The position numbers and the translations under genes are program-made. The notes below the pieces were generated by a model. That model saw only the letters and a list, made by a program, of their open reading frames with translations. It searched no databases and was not told the DNA's origin. Positions 12,476 through 13,747 of a stretch of DNA of 13,747 nt are shown piece after piece; the first letter of the stretch is position 1; every line of letters begins with the position of its first letter. The DNA lies in NCBI GenBank assembly GCA_964546435.1, contig CAZJKJ010000083.1, forward strand, positions 1 through 13,747. Direction: 5' to 3'. Source of the stretch: CAYNST01 sp964546435. GTDB lineage: Bacteria; Pseudomonadota; Gammaproteobacteria; Pseudomonadales; Cellvibrionaceae.

Positions 12476-12952
12476 CTACGGGTTGCATTCCGGGTCGTCA
12501 TAATCTCCCCAGGAGCCGTAGGCGATGGGGCTGTCGGTATAAGTCTGGGCAAGCGTCATGATTTCCGTGGTCTGCGCTGCCGACATGCAGATGTGTGCGG
12601 CCAGGGTAAGTACCGGTTTCGGATAGGCGGCCAGGATTTTCTCCAGCGCCTTCAAATCCTTGACCGGGGTTAAGTTCACTTTGAGAGACGTTGCCGACAC
12701 TTCGATGTTGAACAGATCCTTTTCAATAACCTGAGGTTTTGAGGTCGGAGACGAGCGCGTCTGGGTGGGTGCTTCGATCCGGATTTTCTTAGGCTCCACT
12801 TTGGAAGATCGGGTGGATTTGGCCGGTTTGGCCACTTTGTCGGTTTGCTGACCGGTGCGCTCAACCGGTTGAGAGCTGCAACCGACAATCAGCAGAAGAA
12901 GCCCGGTCATGCCGGCATGCAACAGAGTTTGCTGAAAAACATTCACTGGCAT
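12476..12952 (-). CDS. Predicted lipoprotein of unknown function
   Basis: A 158-residue protein not recognised beyond its architecture. The N-terminus has a signal peptide with hydrophobic core TGLLLLIVGC and lipobox IVGC (lipidated Cys25). The +2 residue is Ser, which suggests the outer membrane. A Ser/Thr/Lys/Pro-rich linker (about 30-75) leads to a compact C-terminal domain (about 78-158) with Cys122 and Cys156, possibly a disulfide, and an acidic GSWGDYDDPECNP tail. GGAGG stands five bases before the ATG. It lies between purD and the MazG-like gene, 5 bp from the latter, so it shares that transcript. The linker plus small domain suggests a periplasm-facing or envelope-spanning role, but nothing more can be said. 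Confidence 0.75.
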   Translation of the reverse strand: MPVNVFQQTLLHAGMTGLLLLIVGCSSQPVERTGQQTDKVAKPAKSTRSSKVEPKKIRIEAPTQTRSSPTSKPQVIEKDLFNIEVSATSLKVNLTPVKDLKALEKILAAYPKPVLTLAAHICMSAAQTTEIMTLAQTYTDSPIAYGSWGDYDDPECNP

Positions 12953-12988
12953 TCAAACCTCCACAAACATTGACGAACCGCATGTTAC

Positions 12989-13016
12989 ACCCGCCGCCCG
13001 GTGACGGGTAGCGGGT
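12989..13016. terminator. GC-rich hairpin between purD and the lipoprotein gene
   Basis: ACCCGC (12989-12994) pairs with GCGGGT (13011-13016), and inside it CCCG (12997-13000) pairs with CGGG (13005-13008) around a four-base loop. It starts about 50 bases after the purD stop in the direction of transcription. No T run follows, so it could be a Rho-assisted terminator of purD or a leader structure of the lipoprotein gene. Confidence 0.4.
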
Positions 13017-13066
13017 TTGAACGGCGTGAGCGTTTGAACAGGTGCCTGTCGTGGCGGTCGGAACGC

Positions 13067-13747
13067 TTAGCGTTTGATGGCCCGGTGGGCAATGTCCCGG
13101 CGCATTAACACGTCCGGCCAATGGATGGCGTCAGCGATGGCGTAGGCATTGCGCTGTGCTTCGGCGATATTGGTGCCGGACGCCGTCGCACACAGGACGC
13201 GACCGCCCGACGTAAGTACCTGCGCGGACTCTGAACCTTCGATGGTGCGCAGCGCTGTACCTGCGTGAAATATCTTCCCCGGCAGGCGACCAGCTTCGTC
13301 GAGACCGCTGATAATCTGCCCTTTGGCGTAGTCACCGGGATAGCCGCCCGCGGCCAGCACCACTCCAACAGCAGGCCGGGGGTCCCAGCGAGTCTGCTGT
13401 TTGGCGAGTGTGCCCGCCAGCGCGCTCAGGCAGATCTGCACCAGATCCGACTGCAGCCGCAGCAGGATGGGCTGGGTTTCGGGGTCGCCAAAACGGCAGT
13501 TGTATTCGATGACTTTGGGCGTACCATCCGCACTGATCATCAGACCCGCATAGAGAAAGCCCACGTAGCGGTTGCCTTCGGCGGCCATGCCGCGGACGGT
13601 CGGGTAAATCACATCCTGCATGATGCGCTCGTGGATGGCATCGGTGACTACCGGCGCCGGGGAATAGGCGCCCAAGCCGCCGGTGTAGGGGCCGGTGTCG
13701 CCATCGCCGACCCTTTTATGGTCATGACTGGTAGCCATGGGCAGGGC
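13067..13747 (-). CDS. purD: Phosphoribosylamine-glycine ligase (C-terminal part)
   Basis: ATP-grasp enzyme making glycinamide ribonucleotide in purine synthesis. The coding frame runs off the right edge; the visible 226 residues are the C-terminal half of a protein that is normally about 425-430 residues. Visible marks are ALPMATSHDHKR, DGDTGPYTGGLGAYSPAPVVT, the metal-binding VIEYNCRFGDPETQ, and the C-terminal PurD domain with GYPGDYAKG. The stop TAA at 13067-13069 gives a normal C-terminus, so the gene looks intact. The upstream partner (commonly purH in gammaproteobacteria) is outside the window. Confidence 0.95.
   Translation of the reverse strand, partial: ALPMATSHDHKRVGDGDTGPYTGGLGAYSPAPVVTDAIHERIMQDVIYPTVRGMAAEGNRYVGFLYAGLMISADGTPKVIEYNCRFGDPETQPILLRLQSDLVQICLSALAGTLAKQQTRWDPRPAVGVVLAAGGYPGDYAKGQIISGLDEAGRLPGKIFHAGTALRTIEGSESAQVLTSGGRVLCATASGTNIAEAQRNAYAIADAIHWPDVLMRRDIAHRAIKR

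Overview
The window reads as chromosomal DNA of a gammaproteobacterium. The left edge carries a yhfA-type OsmC gene, the usual divergent neighbour of crp in this class, followed by coq7 and a DUF3094 mini-protein of the kind known from Pseudomonas. DUF2959 lipoprotein, yajL-like, otsBA and purD genes add to that picture. GC looks moderate and coding is dense. I see no transposase, integrase, tRNA, rRNA or CRISPR array. Genus cannot be fixed from the sequence; a free-living or marine relative of the Pseudomonas/Marinobacter/Cellvibrio part of the tree is a reasonable guess.

Layout: 1-287 is the upstream region of yhfA (plus strand, 288-710), which converges with coq7 (minus, 756-1406). A divergent promoter region leads to a 58-residue DUF3094 membrane protein (1577-1753). 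Its stop codon runs into a striking 13-bp inverted repeat. Two more plus-strand genes follow: an unrecognised 95-residue protein (1967-2254) and a DUF2959 lipoprotein (2470-3108). Everything from 3186 to the right edge is on the minus strand.

Read in the direction of transcription, the minus-strand genes start with the 3' part of purD (from 13747). Next come an unrecognised lipoprotein and a MazG-like pyrophosphohydrolase, then otsB and otsA (trehalose synthesis), then manA (mannose-6-phosphate isomerase). The last set is a regulator with two helix-turn-helix domains, egtB, egtD (ergothioneine synthesis), a PhzF-family protein and a DJ-1/YajL protein.

The most interesting block is 3186-7980. 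A tandem-HTH protein, the sulfoxide synthase EgtB, the histidine methyltransferase EgtD and a divergent PhzF-fold protein lie in one direction with short gaps (51, 16 and 7 bp), and a DJ-1 family gene follows after 91 bp. EgtD and EgtB supply the first two ergothioneine steps. No EgtA, EgtC or EgtE is nearby, and EgtB has a Tyr-Tyr pair resembling the variant that uses cysteine directly. The PhzF-like protein lacks the usual CGH motif and any clear SETAF glutamate but keeps the aspartate motif, so it may catalyse a different reaction, possibly on an ergothioneine intermediate or product. With trehalose synthesis and DJ-1, the right half looks like a stress-protection neighbourhood. The link between PhzF and ergothioneine is inference from gene order only.
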